This document shows, piece after piece, positions 1-10,256 of a stretch of DNA of 64,000 nt (position 1 is its first letter; every line of letters starts with the position of its first letter). This DNA comes from Oryzias latipes (Eukaryota; Chordata; Actinopteri; Beloniformes; Adrianichthyidae): assembly GCF_002234675.1 (NCBI RefSeq), contig NC_019877.2, forward strand, positions 1,625,541-1,689,540, written 5' to 3'. Position numbers and translations under genes: made by a program. The notes below the pieces were generated by a model, which saw only the letters and a program-made list of their open reading frames with translations, was not told the origin of the DNA and did no database searches.

Positions 1-495
1 GCTTTTCTTGGTTAGGACTCGTTTCTGTATAACTTATTCCTAGAGAAGGAAAGGCAGCTCTGTAGTTTAAGGGCGCATTTGATTGACAGCGGGGCTCCAA
101 GGGTCAGAAAAGCCTGAACGTCCGCAGGTCTCCCGGCGCGGCGTTCTCTCATGTTCCACGGCCAACGTTACCCCTTTCAGGCCAAACCAGACGATTGTGA
201 AATAAATAAACGATTGACTCATCCGATTTTACTTCATTTGAATGTTTCAGTCCAGTTTACCCCTCCAAGCAGAGCCCCCCCCCCACTGAAACTGATGCTA
301 GTTTTTGGAAAAATGTGCGAAACGCTGCTGACGTCTGAGGAGCGTTTTAGTCTTTTCAACAGTACACTAACGAAATAAAGATCAACTGAGAGGAGTTTGG
401 GTGTCAATCCGCTTGGCCTCTTTTTTATTTTAACGTGAAAACCGCTCCAGGAGACCCCCCACCCCCCCACCCCACGCTTCTTCTTCTCTAGCTTC

Positions 496-501
496 TTTAT
501 T
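496..501 (-). terminator. vps35l: vps35l polyadenylation signal AATAAA
   Basis: AATAAA on the minus strand, 14 nt past the vps35l stop codon. If used, the 3' UTR would be only a few tens of nucleotides. A second TTTATT lies near 423-430 and could serve as an alternative. Confidence 0.5.
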
Positions 502-515
502 GACACGGGTCCGCT

Positions 516-3500
516 TCAGGTCCGGGTCTGCAGGGTGAGCCTCTGGACTGCCTCGGCCAGGTGAGCCATGTCGGGCCGCTGCGCCTGATGCTTGACGTGC
601 TCCAGGGTCCGAACCTGAGGAGACAAAGGCCACTTCAGGAGGAGGAGCTTCCACTCCGCAGAAAGAGGTCGCAACAACAAACACACAAAAATGCCTCTTC
701 TTTATCGCCTCGTGTCTTTGAGTTGGACCGTCCCAACTGGACTTAAAATGTTCTTCCTTGAAACGTTTTAGGGAAGAACATTTTAAGTCCAGTTGGTCCG
801 ATTCACCTGGATGAAGAAGAACGTCTTCCTCATATAGAAAACCTGCATGTGTCGTTCTGGGCGGGCGGTCCACTCACAGACAGGCGGGTGTCGCACAGGC
901 CCTGCTTGTGGCTGAGGTTCCACAGGTTGACGGCGAGCTGACTCAGCTTGTTGTTCCGCAGATCCCCGTGAGCGAGCAGGACGGCGAACAGGGAGAAGGC
1001 CAGGGCGCTCTGCCGGCGAGCGCTTTGCTGTGGGCGGATCACCCAAAAAAAAAAAAAAAACGAAGTCAGTTTCCCGTTTTCAGACAGCCTCCTCGCGTCC
1101 ATCAGCCGGCGCCGCCATCCTGGGCTAAACGACCAGATTGTTTTTCGCTATTCTTTCTTTCTGCACCTTTGAGCAACAATTTAGCCACGCCTCATAATCA
1201 AAAATTGCAAAAATTTGGACACACCCAGTTCACGTTTGTTCAAGCGATCCTCAAACTTTCACACACAAAGTTTTGTTGACCTTTGACCTCAGGAAAAGGC
1301 TACATAATTAAGAAAATATAATCATCTTTAGTACCAGCTACAGATTTCGATCTGTTGCCTCCAAACTCCAGGAAAGTCAAAGGAAGCTCCTTTGGTATTG
1401 AACAGCGTTCGAAAATGGCGTTTCCTCCACTCCTCGCATATTTTTTACCGGGAAATTTTTACCGGGAAATTTTTTACCGGGAAAATGAGTTGATACACGA
1501 CTCATTGGCTCAAGCTGAACGAAACGATGCATCCTTCAATACGACCATATTAGGGATGTGGGCGTGGTTAATATAATGCCTTGGTTGCTACAGAAATGCA
1601 GAAATTTACATTTGCCGACTCTTCTGAAATTCACGTCGACCTGTTCGTCGCACCCAGGCGACCAAAAAATGAAATGGTTGCTATGGAGATGAAGCCAACA
1701 GAGAAGCCACCATTTTGAGTAAATTGTATTTTATCAGTTTGTCAGGCTAGGGAGCGGGTCATAGAACACAGCTTGCTTATTTGTTTTTATTTTATTTATC
1801 CAGGCAAGACAGATCATTTTCAACTCTGGCGCTTAACGAATGGCATAAAGGGGTTGATTGACTGTTTGAGTCAGAAAAGCAACAAGGAAAATGGACCAAA
1901 CTAAGACGGACTGGAGTCAAACGTTGAGTTTATTTTTAAAATCCCAACGTTTGCGGAATCTCCAGCATCAAACTAAGACTCTGAGGGAATTAAATGATAA
2001 ACACTCGTGATCAAACCCAAGAGGTGGCATTTCGGCGTGGACTGACCTCATCACGCGCCAGCGCCTTCAGATGGTCCAAAATCTGTCCGATCAGAGTCTC
2101 GGACAGCTTGTTGATCTCTGAAAGAAACTTTGGGTCTCCTCCGTACAGCGTCTCATTTGAATCCACTGAGGGGGGAGGAGGGAGTCACGTTAGGGAGGAG
2201 TCGCACAGTACGTGGGTCACAGGGTGTGATTTTGGAGAAAACTCCAGCAGATCCTGATAAATGGACCCATGCCTGCCATTTCAGACTTAAATGCTCTTAT
2301 TTTGAAAGGCTCACCTTTGGGGATGGAGTACAGGAACGCTTCCTGACTCATGGCGGCCAGCAGGGGGAGGGCGCCGATGTAAACCCGCACCTTGGCGTCG
2401 CTGTTCTCCTCCCAGGTGTAGTCCTGCACCATGTTGAGGAGACCTCGCACCAGGTAGAGCACGCCGTGCTCCGGGTGGTCCTGGAGACCCAAACGAGGAG
2501 ATGACTCATGACTGTGGAGGGGGGAGGGGCCAGGGTTTAGCCGGAGGATGCGTTACCGGGACAACCAGCAGCGTGGCCAAGAAGTTGTTGATGAAGTCGA
2601 GCAGAAAGCCTTCAGAGGAGCGAAGCTTCCCCTCAACGCTGATGGAGTGAGGAACCTCTGGAAGGAGACTGACCGCCGCCTTCAGGAACGCGTCGGCTGG
2701 AGAAGAGGAAACGGACGAGACGGAAAATGAGACCAAAGACATGGAAGGAAAATGAAAAGATGAGACTGAAGAAACGGCCGGATGAGGAAGGCCAGGAGAC
2801 GCTCACATTGAGACAGACACTGGTTGGCCAGGGCGACCTGACCGGACAGCAGGTAGAGGTGAAGGCGCGTGAAGATGCTGCCGAGCGACGGGATGGTGAT
2901 GAAGCTGTAGGCGGCGCACGCCTGCAGAACAGACACCGTCAGTCACTTCCTGGATGTACACTAAAGAAAGGCGGCGGCGCCGGAGTTCTGCTCACTCTGA
3001 CGAAGGCGGCGGTTTTGCGGGAGTGACTCCCCTGCATCACCCTCCTGGTCTCCATGGCCAGCGTGTTCACCGTCTGACAAACAGAAGCACAGCACACATG
3101 GAGACCCCAGCCCGAAGACCCCCAACACCACCTGAGAGACACTGACGTGGACCAGCTGAACCAGAACCGGCTCCAGGTTGCAGAAGGCGGCTCTGGCCTC
3201 CACGCAGAAGCTCAGCTGCTGCTCAAAGTCCCGCCCGAAGGACACCTGGGCAGAGAGAAGGTCACGGAACCGTCAGACCTCGGCGTCACGGATGCGGCCG
3301 AGACGTTTCCACGGTCTCACCGTCCGCAGGAAGCCGACGATCAGCAGAGCCAGAGATCGTTTCTCGTCCTCCAGAGTCAGAGCGCTGGAGAACAAAGAAG
3401 AGCAGCTGACACATGCGAGGAGCTCAAACCCCCTGAACGGCCTCGACCGAACCAAACCACTGACTTGACGGAGTCGTGCATGGTCTTGCAGATGTGCAGC

Positions 3501-6500
3501 ATGGCGTTGAGGATGACGGGGTCTCTGGTGAGCTCCAGCTGATGCCTGCAGACAATCTCAGCATCATTCTGCTCCGAGGCCAGAGGAGCCGGAAAAACTC
3601 AGACTCTTACTTGATGAAGACCTCCATGATGGACTTGCAGACCTCCACCCTCACACTGTCCTTCTGGAACATGTCGAGGAACGGCAGGAAGCGCTCCTGA
3701 GGAGGACGGAGACAATGAGGAGTTGCTCCGGCGCCCGCGCTTCGCTCCGGCTTCACTCACCATGGAGAAGAGGACGGAGAAGTCGTGGAAGTAGGTGAGG
3801 ATCCTGCCGATCACCGACTGCAGCTGCAAAGCACAAACCGTCACTGAGGAGCACGCCGAAGGAGGATGCGCGGAAACCGCCGCCGAGAGCGTACCTGAGC
3901 GTAGGCGTCCTCGAAGGCTCGGTCGGGCGTCAGGTGTTTGATGATGTCAGCCAGGACCGTGTTCACCTCGCGCTTCTGAAAGGGACAGAGGTCCAGAAGA
4001 ACCGGCGTTTGATTCAGCTTCTACAGACCAAAGTCCTCCTGAACTCACGGTGAAGTGCCTGCAGGTGAACTCCACCCAGACCTCCGCACAGCCGATGTAA
4101 TCCTGAGGAGCACAAACCCGGTTAGTGCTCCTGATCCCGGAAGATCGGCCCGAGCAGCGATGGCAGCAGAACCTGAGGACTGCGGACTTTGGTGATGACC
4201 TTCCAGGCTTCGTTCAGTATGGTCAGCCTCTCCGACTCGGGCGGATCAGCACAGGCCAGACTGCGACCCAGAGACCCGAACAGCAGGTGCTGCGAAGGAG
4301 ACCGCCGTCATCCAAAGAGGGGGCGGGGTCTTATTTTCTCAGGAAGACTGGGAGAAAGGCGAGTTTGTGACCTCTGACCTTTGGAAATCCGGATTCGTCG
4401 CAGTCTTTGATCATGCCGATGAAGTCTGTGGCTCTGGCTGCGACGAACTCCGGCCTGAACGCCCTCATGATGGAGTTCAGGAGCAAAGCACTGTGGGAAA
4501 GACGAGCAGCCACTTCCTGTGAGTGCATGAACCCGCTGCAATAAAAGCTCTAGTAAAAATAATCATAAAATGGGAGAAAGTGAATCCAGAGAACCACAGC
4601 TGGATTTTACATTCATGTTAGAATTTCACAGTAAAGTAGAAGTAACTGATCTCCATTTTCAAGTTAAAATCTTTTTTTTTTTCTCCCCATGGCTCTGTGA
4701 GGACGCATACTTGTTCGCCATCGTCTTGCACCTGTCCATCATCTCCGTCAGCAGAACCTGAAAGCGTAAAGGTGAGACGGTCCTGAAGGCCGGGCTCAGC
4801 TTTTGCCTAAAGCTACTCCCCCGTGGGGGAGGGTGAGGGGGGTGAGGACCTCTGGAGCCCTGTAGGCGATGCACTGCAGGATCCAGTTGATGGCGGGCGA
4901 GTACAGGGTCAGGTACTCGGGCACCTCCACCCTCTGGACCACCAGCTGGTTCTGGACGCTCTCGCCGCCGATCTGCCTGAAGGCGGAGAGCAGGTCGAAG
5001 AAGTTCCTGTTCAGGCTGTCCTTCAGGTGCGGCGCCACCTCCACGCCCACCTGGACGCCGGAGGAAAAAAAAAGGTGTCAGCAGGAGGAACCTGGAGGTT
5101 TCAGGTTCATTTCATCCAATTTGAATGTACCCTCCACAATAAAAGCACAGCTGAAACAAGACGACAGCAGGAAGTCGTCACAGGTAAAAGGGAAACAAAT
5201 GTTTCGGTACATTTAAACCTAACATTTAAGACCAGTTTTTCAACTTTTATACATTTAGCTTAGTGTGAACAGAGATTAAATGCTTCCAATTTGCTAAAAT
5301 GCTTGTTCCAAACAAATCTGATGCTTTCTTCCCCCCATAATATAAAATTCTTTTCTAGAAAAGGTCATCTGGGTTTTGTTTACTTAAATATTTTCCACTT
5401 TAATTATACATGAGATAAAAAAGTGCTTTATAGAACAATAAAAAACACAAAAGTTGATCAAACCATAACAAACACGGAACAAGCTTTAATTTTGAAATGT
5501 CCTATTTGTTTGAATTCCCCACTAATAGAACAAAATATTGTTATTGACAGCATTTGCTGAAAAGCCTTACTTCCTGTCTCAGTTGAATTAACAAAATAAA
5601 AGGCCGCTGACCCTGCAGAGGTAGGCTCTGGCGTACGCCGCCACCAGCGGGTCTCCGATGCCTCTGATCATGGCCGTCAGACGGGGCAGGGTCTCCTGAA
5701 TGCCTCTGTGAGGACAGGAAGGACGTCAGACCCGGAACCCCCAGAACCCCAAACCTGGACCGAACCAACCGACTCACGTCCGGCTGAGGAAGCGGTTGCA
5801 CTTCAGGATGGCGGCCTCTACGTATCTGAGCGCAGAGGTCAAAGAAGTCGCTTCCATCTTCGGAAAGCTCAACTTTGAGTCCAGACCACAAAGGAAAGAC
5901 GGAGAGGGGACCCTGGGGGTCTCCAAGTCATGATCTGCAGAGGATACAGTCGGGGCAGCAGCTCTCGGATGGAGGCGATCTTGAAGAACCAGTTCAGACA
6001 GGTCTCCTTCGCCGTGTCGTTCACGTCTTCCACCGTGAAGGATTCTGGGACGGCAGAATCGCGTTAATGAAAGTCTGGACCGTTTTCCTGATCGTGTTCA
6101 GGTTTCCTCACCTGGGAGGGGTCTCGGGTCGGAACACATGGACCAGATTCTGTCGTAAACCAGACGACCTGGAGGAGGAGAACGCGCTTAAGGAGAGTTC
6201 TAACAGCAAGTGAAGGGAAGAAGAAACGTTTTGTCCCGCCCACCGAACGTGTCCAGGATGTCCGTGATGAGGACGAACTTGCTGGGGTAGAACTGGATCA
6301 CGGCGGTGTCGGACAGCAGCTTGGAGCACTGGAGCGGGGGGGCAGACACGGAGGGCTGAGGTTCTGAACCAAAGGGGGAACTGGGTCTGCGTCGCCGCTG
6401 CTTTACCTGGATGACGATCTTCAGGGCTTTGACCTTCTGGTCGGAGGCCCAGGCCTCCTTCAGGGACTGGTTCAGCTCCTCGATGCGGTTGGCGTAATCC

Positions 6501-8134
6501 TGCTGGGAGAGGTTCAGCAGCTCCTTCTGAGAGCCCTGAAAACATAAAAACCACACAGGTCGGAGCGTCCCACAAAGCAGCAAGAAGTCTGCGAGGTCAA
6601 GGCAGCCCACCTCCTCCAGGTCGTCCAGCTCCTCCAGGCGGGTGCGGACTTTCTCCGACACGGCCGAGGAGCCCGGGCCGAGGGCTTTCCCTGAAGAAAA
6701 CCTCCATAAATGTCAACTTGAACCACAGAAATCCACATTTCATTGGTTTAATCTGAAGATCTGAGCGCGGAACCGCGCTCAGATCTTCAGATTAAACCAA
6801 TGAAATGTGGATTTCTGCCAGACATTTGATACAAATCAGAGGTGAGGAGATCTAGAAATGTCATATTCTATTCTACTCTGCTCTAAAACATAAATTTGAT
6901 GTTTTTTCCATCGTGGTTTCTGTTTTTTAAAGAGTTTAGAAGGTCCTCGTTGAAAGACAAGCAGAACTTTTGAAGGAATCCGTAGGTTTGTAGAAAGTTC
7001 TGGCCGTTCTCCGATGTTTGTTGGTAGATTCTTACCTTTTTCTGAGCCCATGCAAAGGTTCTGTGGAGACAGGAAGTAAGTGCTGATTCAACGATTCAAC
7101 TTCCTGTCTGCTGTTCGTTTTAAGGACTCACGATGGAGAGCTTCTCAGTGGTGGTGAACCGGGCCAGGATCTCGCCTCGCTTCATGGCCCACGGCTCGAA
7201 ATCCGGCCCCACCGCCTCTTCCTCCTTCTCCCTCCTCCTCCTCCCGAGGTCCTGCAGACATTGTCAGGTTTCAGTCTCGGACGGAGAGCTTTCCGAGCGC
7301 CGCTCGGGGGCCGGACCCACCCCCGTAGAGCTGCTGTGGGGAACGGCGGGGGGCTGGCCGGCCGACGTGGCGGCGAACATCGAAAGGGGGTCGGTCCCGT
7401 CCAGCATGGAGCTGAGAGGGTCTGGAGGTGCAGAGGAGGACGAGGAGGAAGAGGAGGACGAGGTGCTGCCTTTGCGGGTTCCACGCCGGGTCTTTGAGTC
7501 GGTCACCTGCAGCAGAGAGGAGAAGCTGAGCGGACGCTCTCGGATCCATGAGGTTGGAGTTCGTGCTTCTCTGATACCATGATGGGCTTCAGGGGGTGGT
7601 AGTCCCCAAACTCGATGGGAGCCCCCTCTGGACGGCACCCCTGCCGCTCCGCCTCATAGTTGCGTCCTCGGGAACGCCTGAATGCAGAGCGGAGAAGCCT
7701 TGTTCAGAGGATTTGGACAAACATTTCTGCTTTATGAGCTTAGCTGCAGCTGTGAGATCATGGACAACTTAGAATGTGCTGGAAAATGTTTCCTCTCTAA
7801 AAAAACAAACAAAAAAAAGTATTTTGACAATATTGTCACGTGACTGTCATTCTAACTCAGAAAACCCCAACGTGAGGAACTCATAAATGCATAAACACGT
7901 ACGATAAACCCAGATTATGTGATCTAAAATATGCATTTAGAAAAAATATGCTAATAAACTCCATTAAATGCATTTCCATGTGATATGTAGCCTCAGTTAA
8001 ACGCAACAGTGCATCGCGTAAATACGTTAGGAAACTTTGCACAATCCGAATTATTAAGTATTAAAACAGTTCCGATATTTTTATGGAAGTTTTGACGACA
8101 AGAAGGCAGTTTCTTACCACTGCACAGCAGCCAT
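516..8134 (-). CDS. vps35l: VPS35L (C16orf62), Retriever complex scaffold subunit
   Basis: VPS35L is the long helical-solenoid subunit of Retriever (with VPS26C and VPS29), which works with the CCC complex to recycle endosomal cargo to the plasma membrane. About 30 small minus-strand exons match the vertebrate protein from end to end. Exon 1 (8118-8134) encodes MAAVQ plus two bases of W; exon 2 (7578-7677) gives RSRGRNYE...[11 protein letters not shown]. Exon 3 carries a poly-Ser run and the conserved [17 protein letters not shown]. Later landmarks are [21 protein letters not shown] (about 7131-7254, tail in the next exon), [15 protein letters not shown] (about 6611), [20 protein letters not shown] (about 6241-6331), [10 protein letters not shown] (about 3762), TAAFVR (about 2995) and [17 protein letters not shown] (878-1027). 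The last exon (516-614) ends QRLTLQTRT, as in the human protein. The start was chosen from exon 1, which splices in frame to exon 2. No frameshift was seen. The exon count is approximate. Confidence 0.95.
733..796. repeat. inverted repeat (25-bp perfect arms, 14-nt loop)
   Basis: Arms 733-757 and 772-796 are exact reverse complements. The element lies in the last intron of vps35l. It shares no sequence with the other hairpins in the window. Confidence 0.85.
1190..1770 (+). repeat. interspersed repeat family A, copy 1 (unclassified)
   Basis: Divergent copy of a roughly 0.4-0.6-kb repeat, in a vps35l intron. Diagnostic blocks are AATTGCAAAAATTTGG, TGACCTTTGACCTCAGG, a GGGATGTGGGCG(G/T)GGTTAA-type block and ATGGTTGCTATGGAGA. 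The same blocks recur in the same order at 15868-16445 and 22680-23045, and on the opposite strand at 11100-11585. No terminal repeats or target duplications were resolved. Confidence 0.65.
6726..6817. repeat. perfect palindrome, 45-bp arms, 2-nt loop
   Basis: Arms 6726-6770 and 6773-6817 are exact reverse complements around AA. It lies in a vps35l intron just upstream (in sense) of the [12 protein letters not shown] exon. It has no transposon-like ends. Confidence 0.92.
7835..7844. promoter_or_regulatory. vps35l: CLEAR-type E-box GTCACGTGAC in vps35l intron 1
   Basis: Exact 10-bp palindrome matching the TFEB/TFE3 CLEAR consensus, about 290 bp downstream of the vps35l start codon. A related M-box (TCACATGA, 8143-8150) lies just upstream of the ATG. 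Binding is inferred from the motif only. Confidence 0.4.
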
Positions 8135-8142
8135 TTTGGGAG

Positions 8143-8150
8143 TCACATGA
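8143..8150. promoter_or_regulatory. vps35l: M-box/E-box TCACATGA at the vps35l start
   Basis: TCATGTGA on the gene strand ends 8 bp upstream of the vps35l ATG (8134-8132). This is the MITF/TFE-type M-box. It could lie in the core promoter or the 5' UTR. Confidence 0.3.
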
Positions 8151-8219
8151 CAACTCTCCACTTCCTGGTTTGTCCCAAAACAATTTAAAAGCCTTTTCGA
8201 CCGGAAGTAGGTTAAAAAA

Positions 8220-8278
8220 TGTGTGTGTGTGTGTGTGTGTGTGGGTGTGTGTGTGTGTGTGTGGGGGGGGGGGGGGGG
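8220..8278. repeat. (TG)n followed by poly-G
   Basis: An uninterrupted GT tract broken by a few GG steps runs into about 17 G. It is a simple sequence repeat, likely length-polymorphic. Confidence 0.9.
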
Positions 8279-8696
8279 TAACAATTAGAGCTATGAATAT
8301 CCAATAATTTTAAATCTTTTTATTAATTCATTTTGTTTTTTAACGACGGGACAAATACCTAAACTGCATTTCCCAGGTTACACCGCGTGCCAATTTGATG
8401 TGGTGTAATTGCTCAGATGATGATGTGTCACTTTGGGATAATTTTACGAACACGTAACCTTTATAATTGATTATCATATACAACTTTTTTTTGTCCTCTA
8501 ATATGAATATAATATATATTTATTTTAATATAATAATTTTAAAAAATAAGCTAAATAGGAAAGGAACGTGCAGGTTTTTGTTCACTGAGACATCTTTAAA
8601 ATATACGATCTCTGCGCTTGACCCCGGTGTGTATTTGTCACGGTTGAGGCGGTTCGACGTAAACTCTTTTACTCGCCGTCTACCGTGACCATGACC

Positions 8697-8704
8697 TGAC
8701 GTCA
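8697..8704. promoter_or_regulatory. CRE palindrome TGACGTCA with downstream candidate 5' exon donor
   Basis: Full 8-bp CREB/ATF site between the divergent genes. About 25 bp downstream, AAAGCAG|GTAAAT looks like a plus-strand splice donor. A noncoding first exon of zdhhc16 around 8600-8730 is therefore plausible, but this is inference. Confidence 0.35.
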
Positions 8705-10182
8705 GCTCCTCATCTTGTCTTGAAAGCAGGTAAATTCACATTAATCTGAGTTAGTTTTAGTTTATCGTATTCCAGGTTTAAAGCCGATTGATGTTGAAGC
8801 AGCTAGCATGTATGTAGCTAGCTAGTATGAGAGCACGAGCGCCGGCAAGAACCGCTCAAAGATGACATGATGTTATGAGCTGTAAACATAAATCTTTTTC
8901 TTTTTTTATTCACTTTCAATAATTACATATGTGTGTTTGTTTTCCTTTAAAATGTTTACGTGCACGCGGGCTGAAATAACAGAATTAAAATGTGTATTAT
9001 TATTATAATCTCACTTCTGGTTCTGAGGTGTAAGGACACATTGAGGTTGTGACTCTTAGAAAGAGTCAGGTGTGAAAATAAGTCTGGGAACTGTGGACAA
9101 AGCAGAAAGACCTGATCTGTCATCTTCAGATCCTGCCTGTTTTTCAGGAGCTTCAACAAAACCTCCAGTTTGCTTCACAGATAATCCCTTCTAGTGATTT
9201 TCTTTACTTCCTGACACGACCTTACTAAAGTGCTAAATACCCAAATAAAAGCAGGTTTGGGCAAATTTTTAGCAGATAATTTCACCATTGAAAAATACAT
9301 TTTTTTAACTCTTATCTTGTTTTAAGGTCTTTAGGTTTCATCATCTAATAGTTATTTTTATTTCGTTTCCAACAACAAAAGAGATAATTAAACAAGGACA
9401 TGTCTTAAAAATTTGCTAAACTGACTGTGTATTATTTTTTCATTCAAACAAAGATGGTGACATTTTGAATAATAATAATAATAATGTCAATTATCAGGAG
9501 AAAGGCAAAACAAGTTTTTTTTAAACTGTAAAAAAAAATCTCCACACCACTAGGGGGCAGCAGAGTTCCTTCGTTTCGAGACTCCTGTGTCCACAGTTTG
9601 CAACATCTTCCTCAGAAGATTTTATGCAGATATCTGTTCAGAAGTTCCATCCAGGTGAGATGCTGTGGAGTTTGATTAATTGATGAAGCTCATTTGCATA
9701 AAGATGCAGCAGATAAGCAGCTTCTCATTAAGCTTAGCAGATGGCAGGTGCCCCCCCCCATCGAACCTGAACGCTCTTATCACCGTAACCAACACGGGCT
9801 TGGATGAAATGATGCTGATGCTGAGGATCAGGTGGCCACTTCATTTCCCTCTTACCGGATTACCGCTCCGCTCGCCGCCTCCCCTCCTCATTTCTTGGAG
9901 CTTTTTTTGGCCCCGCGGACCTGGATTTGCTGTAAATTATTAAGGGGGTAGTTTGGAGGGCTGCTGGGCTCCTCATCACCTGATATCTCCTGATGGCATC
10001 AGCTGTGAGGGGCAGATGCCCGGGGCGGATGCTGCGCTCCAAAGGCCTCGCCTCCCTCTAGGAAAGGAGCTCCCGTTGAGGCTTCTTCCAGTCCCGGCTG
10101 GAGGAGATGGAGAACTCCTGGTTCCTCAGACTCCGTCACGAGGAGCTGCTGTTCCTCGCCGCCTGCGTGTCTAACTGCTGGT

Positions 10183-10210
10183 GTGTGTGTCTGTGCGTGT
10201 GTGTGTGTCT
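10183..10210. repeat. GT-rich repeat upstream of the zdhhc16 start
   Basis: (GT)n-like tract interrupted by CT and GC. It is in frame with the zdhhc16 reading frame if translation starts at 10107, where it would encode alternating C and V. Confidence 0.8.
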
Positions 10211-10256
10211 GGAAGGCCGGGTGTTCAGGAGAGGGGGTGGCGGCGGCGGCGTGCGG

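Larger units (their letters stand above)
8135..10256. other. divergent intergenic region vps35l / zdhhc16
   Basis: About 2.1 kb between the two start codons. It holds a TG/G simple repeat (8220-8278), a full CRE (8697-8704), a possible noncoding exon donor (CAG|GTAAAT near 8730), an AT-rich stretch and an ATA/AAT run near 9471-9486. No coding exon was recognised. The shared promoters probably sit in the first 600 bp. Confidence 0.6.
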
